From Chloroflexota bacterium (GTDB lineage Bacteria > Chloroflexota > Limnocylindria > Limnocylindrales > CSP1-4), in assembly GCA_021802185.1 (NCBI GenBank), contig JAKAAV010000133.1, forward strand, positions 1-6,591: DNA of 6,591 nucleotides, written 5' to 3'. Position numbers and translations under genes: made by a program. Position 1 is the stretch's first letter; each line of letters opens with the position of its first letter. Under the pieces are notes generated by a model that was given only the letters and a program-made list of their open reading frames with translations, was not told the DNA's origin and made no database searches. Below, piece after piece: positions 5,515 through 6,591 of this stretch.

Positions 5515-6591
5515 ATGCGGAGGATGGGAGCGAGCCGGGACGGCGCGGGGGCGGGCGATGGCGCCGCGACCGTCCGCGCGTCCGTCCGCGCGTCCGTCCG
5601 CGCGCGCCGGATCCGCCTGGCCGCCATCCTCGCCGTGCTCGGGCCCGGGCTCGTCAGCGGCTTCGCCGACAACGACGCCGGCGGTATCACGACCTACTCG
5701 CTGGCCGGCGTCCAGTTCGGCTACGACCTGCTGTGGGTGATCCTCGCCAGCCAGATCGTGCTGTTCTTCACGCAGGAGGTCGGCGCCCGACTGGCCCTTG
5801 CGACCGGGCAGGGCATGACGGGGCTCATCCGCGAGCGCTTCGGCGTGCGGTGGGCGGCGTTCGCCGCGCTCACCATGCTCGTCGCGAACCTCGGCACGAC
5901 CGTCGCCGAGTTTGCCGGGATCGGGGCCGCGCTCGACCTCTTCGGCGTGCCGGTTCCGGTCAGCGCGGTGATCTCGGCCGTCGCGGTCGTCATCCTCATC
6001 GCCGCCGGAAACTTCGGCCGCGTGCAATACGCCTTCGTCGTCGTCGGCATCGGCGTCTCGCTCGCGTACGTCGCGTCGGCCGTGCTCGCGCATCCCGACT
6101 GGGGGCGAGCCGCGGTGTCGCTCGTCATCCCGCACGGCACGCTCACCAACGCCTACTGGCTCGCCGTCGTCGGGACGGTCGGCACCACGATCACGCCCTG
6201 GGGGCAGGCGTTCATCCAGGCGTACGTCGTCGACAAGCGGCTGGGCCCCGAAGAGCTGGGGCCCGAGCGGTTGGACGTGGGCCTGGGCACGCTCATCACG
6301 AACCTGGTGGCCGCGTTCATCGTGGTCGCGTGCGCGGCGACGATCTGGGCCACGGGCGCCGGCGCTCACCTGAACCCGAACACGTTCACGGCCGCGGATG
6401 CCGCGCGCGCCCTTGCACCGATTGCGGGCCACGCGGCCGAGGTGCTGTTCGCGGTCGGGTTGCTGGCGGCGTCGCTGCTCGGGCTCGGTGTGGTGCCGCT
6501 GTCGTCGGCATACACCGCGTGCGAGGCGTTCGGCTGGGAGACCGGGGTCGACTGGGGCTGGCGGGATGCCCGCGCGTTCTACTTCTTCCTT
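5515..6591 (+). CDS. Divergent Nramp-family metal transporter, second copy, 3' end beyond window
   Basis: The first 359 residues of a paralogue of the gene just upstream. Over about 235 aligned residues I count roughly 54 differences, close to 77% identity. The unusual motifs are conserved in both: ADNDAGGITTYS with D54 and G57 in helix 1, and GTTITPWGQAF (223-233) in helix 6. Differences concentrate in helices 4-5 and the loops flanking them, and in the loop after helix 7, which here reads GAHLNPNTFTAAD where the first copy has HTHIADAAD. The N-terminal tail is shorter, basic and unrelated, with a VRAS-VRAS-VRAR repeat at residues 20-31. The ATG at 5515 begins four nucleotides after the preceding stop, so translation is probably coupled. 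Its own ribosome site is poor. A second in-frame ATG at 5524 has GGAGG immediately before it with no spacing, which makes it less likely. About 100 C-terminal residues, with the last helices, should lie beyond the edge. Confidence 0.92.
   Translation, partial: MRRMGASRDGAGAGDGAATVRASVRASVRARRIRLAAILAVLGPGLVSGFADNDAGGITTYSLAGVQFGYDLLWVILASQIVLFFTQEVGARLALATGQGMTGLIRERFGVRWAAFAALTMLVANLGTTVAEFAGIGAALDLFGVPVPVSAVISAVAVVILIAAGNFGRVQYAFVVVGIGVSLAYVASAVLAHPDWGRAAVSLVIPHGTLTNAYWLAVVGTVGTTITPWGQAFIQAYVVDKRLGPEELGPERLDVGLGTLITNLVAAFIVVACAATIWATGAGAHLNPNTFTAADAARALAPIAGHAAEVLFAVGLLAASLLGLGVVPLSSAYTACEAFGWETGVDWGWRDARAFYFFL
5571..5606 (+). repeat. 12-bp tandem repeat, three units, inside the second Nramp gene
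   Basis: The unit CGTCCGCGCGTC occurs at 5571-5582 and 5583-5594, then as CGTCCGCGCGCG at 5595-5606 with the last two bases changed. Because the unit is a multiple of three, it encodes a repeated Val-Arg-Ala-Ser in the basic N-terminal tail before helix 1. It is absent from the first copy. Slippage in this repeat would change tail length without breaking the frame. Confidence 0.85.

Noticed and set aside
2352..5690. 1112-codon open frame on the minus strand across the metal operon
   Set aside because: The product is low-complexity Arg/Asp/Glu/His/Gln-rich with no recognisable domain. The plus strand encodes three clear families over the same bases. The stop at 2352-2354 is only useful for bounding the cyclase start.
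3251..5740. 829-codon plus-strand frame overlapping the MgtE-like and first Nramp genes
   Set aside because: Arg/Ala/Gly/Pro-rich sequence without motifs in a different frame from two well-supported proteins; a shadow.

Overview
This is a very GC-rich window (roughly 70% G+C by eye, with G/C at almost every third codon position). It looks like a soil- or sediment-type high-GC bacterium, most plausibly Actinomycetota or a high-GC Chloroflexota lineage. No rRNA, tRNA or taxonomically decisive gene is present, so the phylum is not fixed.

Layout: the left third (1-2279) is one large minus-strand gene that runs off the left edge. It encodes a cytosolic sensor with three GAF domains and a canonical GGDEF diguanylate cyclase domain. 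A 555-base divergent intergenic region follows (2280-2834). It holds a 62-bp direct repeat, a clear TTGACA-18-TATCGT promoter directly abutting the second repeat copy, and a predicted leader of about 275 nt with several hairpins. The right half (2835 to the window end) is a tight plus-strand operon of three genes with gaps of 15 and 4 nt. The first encodes a soluble PRC-barrel + MgtE_N + CBS-pair protein, which is the sensor half of an MgtE magnesium channel without the membrane domain. The other two encode tandem, divergent Nramp-superfamily transporters that share about three-quarters of their residues. The last gene is cut by the right edge.

How the genes may work together: MgtE cytosolic domains are established Mg2+/ATP sensors that gate the MgtE pore. 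Here that module is separate and is co-transcribed with two Nramp-fold transporters whose metal-site motifs are altered: DPGN reads as D-A-G-G, and MPH of helix 6 reads as T-P-W. The inference is a two-transporter system with an unassigned substrate, possibly Mg2+ or something other than Mn2+/Fe2+, regulated in trans by the MgtE-like protein. Its expression may be set by the repeat-flanked promoter and the structured leader. Nothing in the sequence directly links the diguanylate cyclase to this operon beyond the shared divergent control region.
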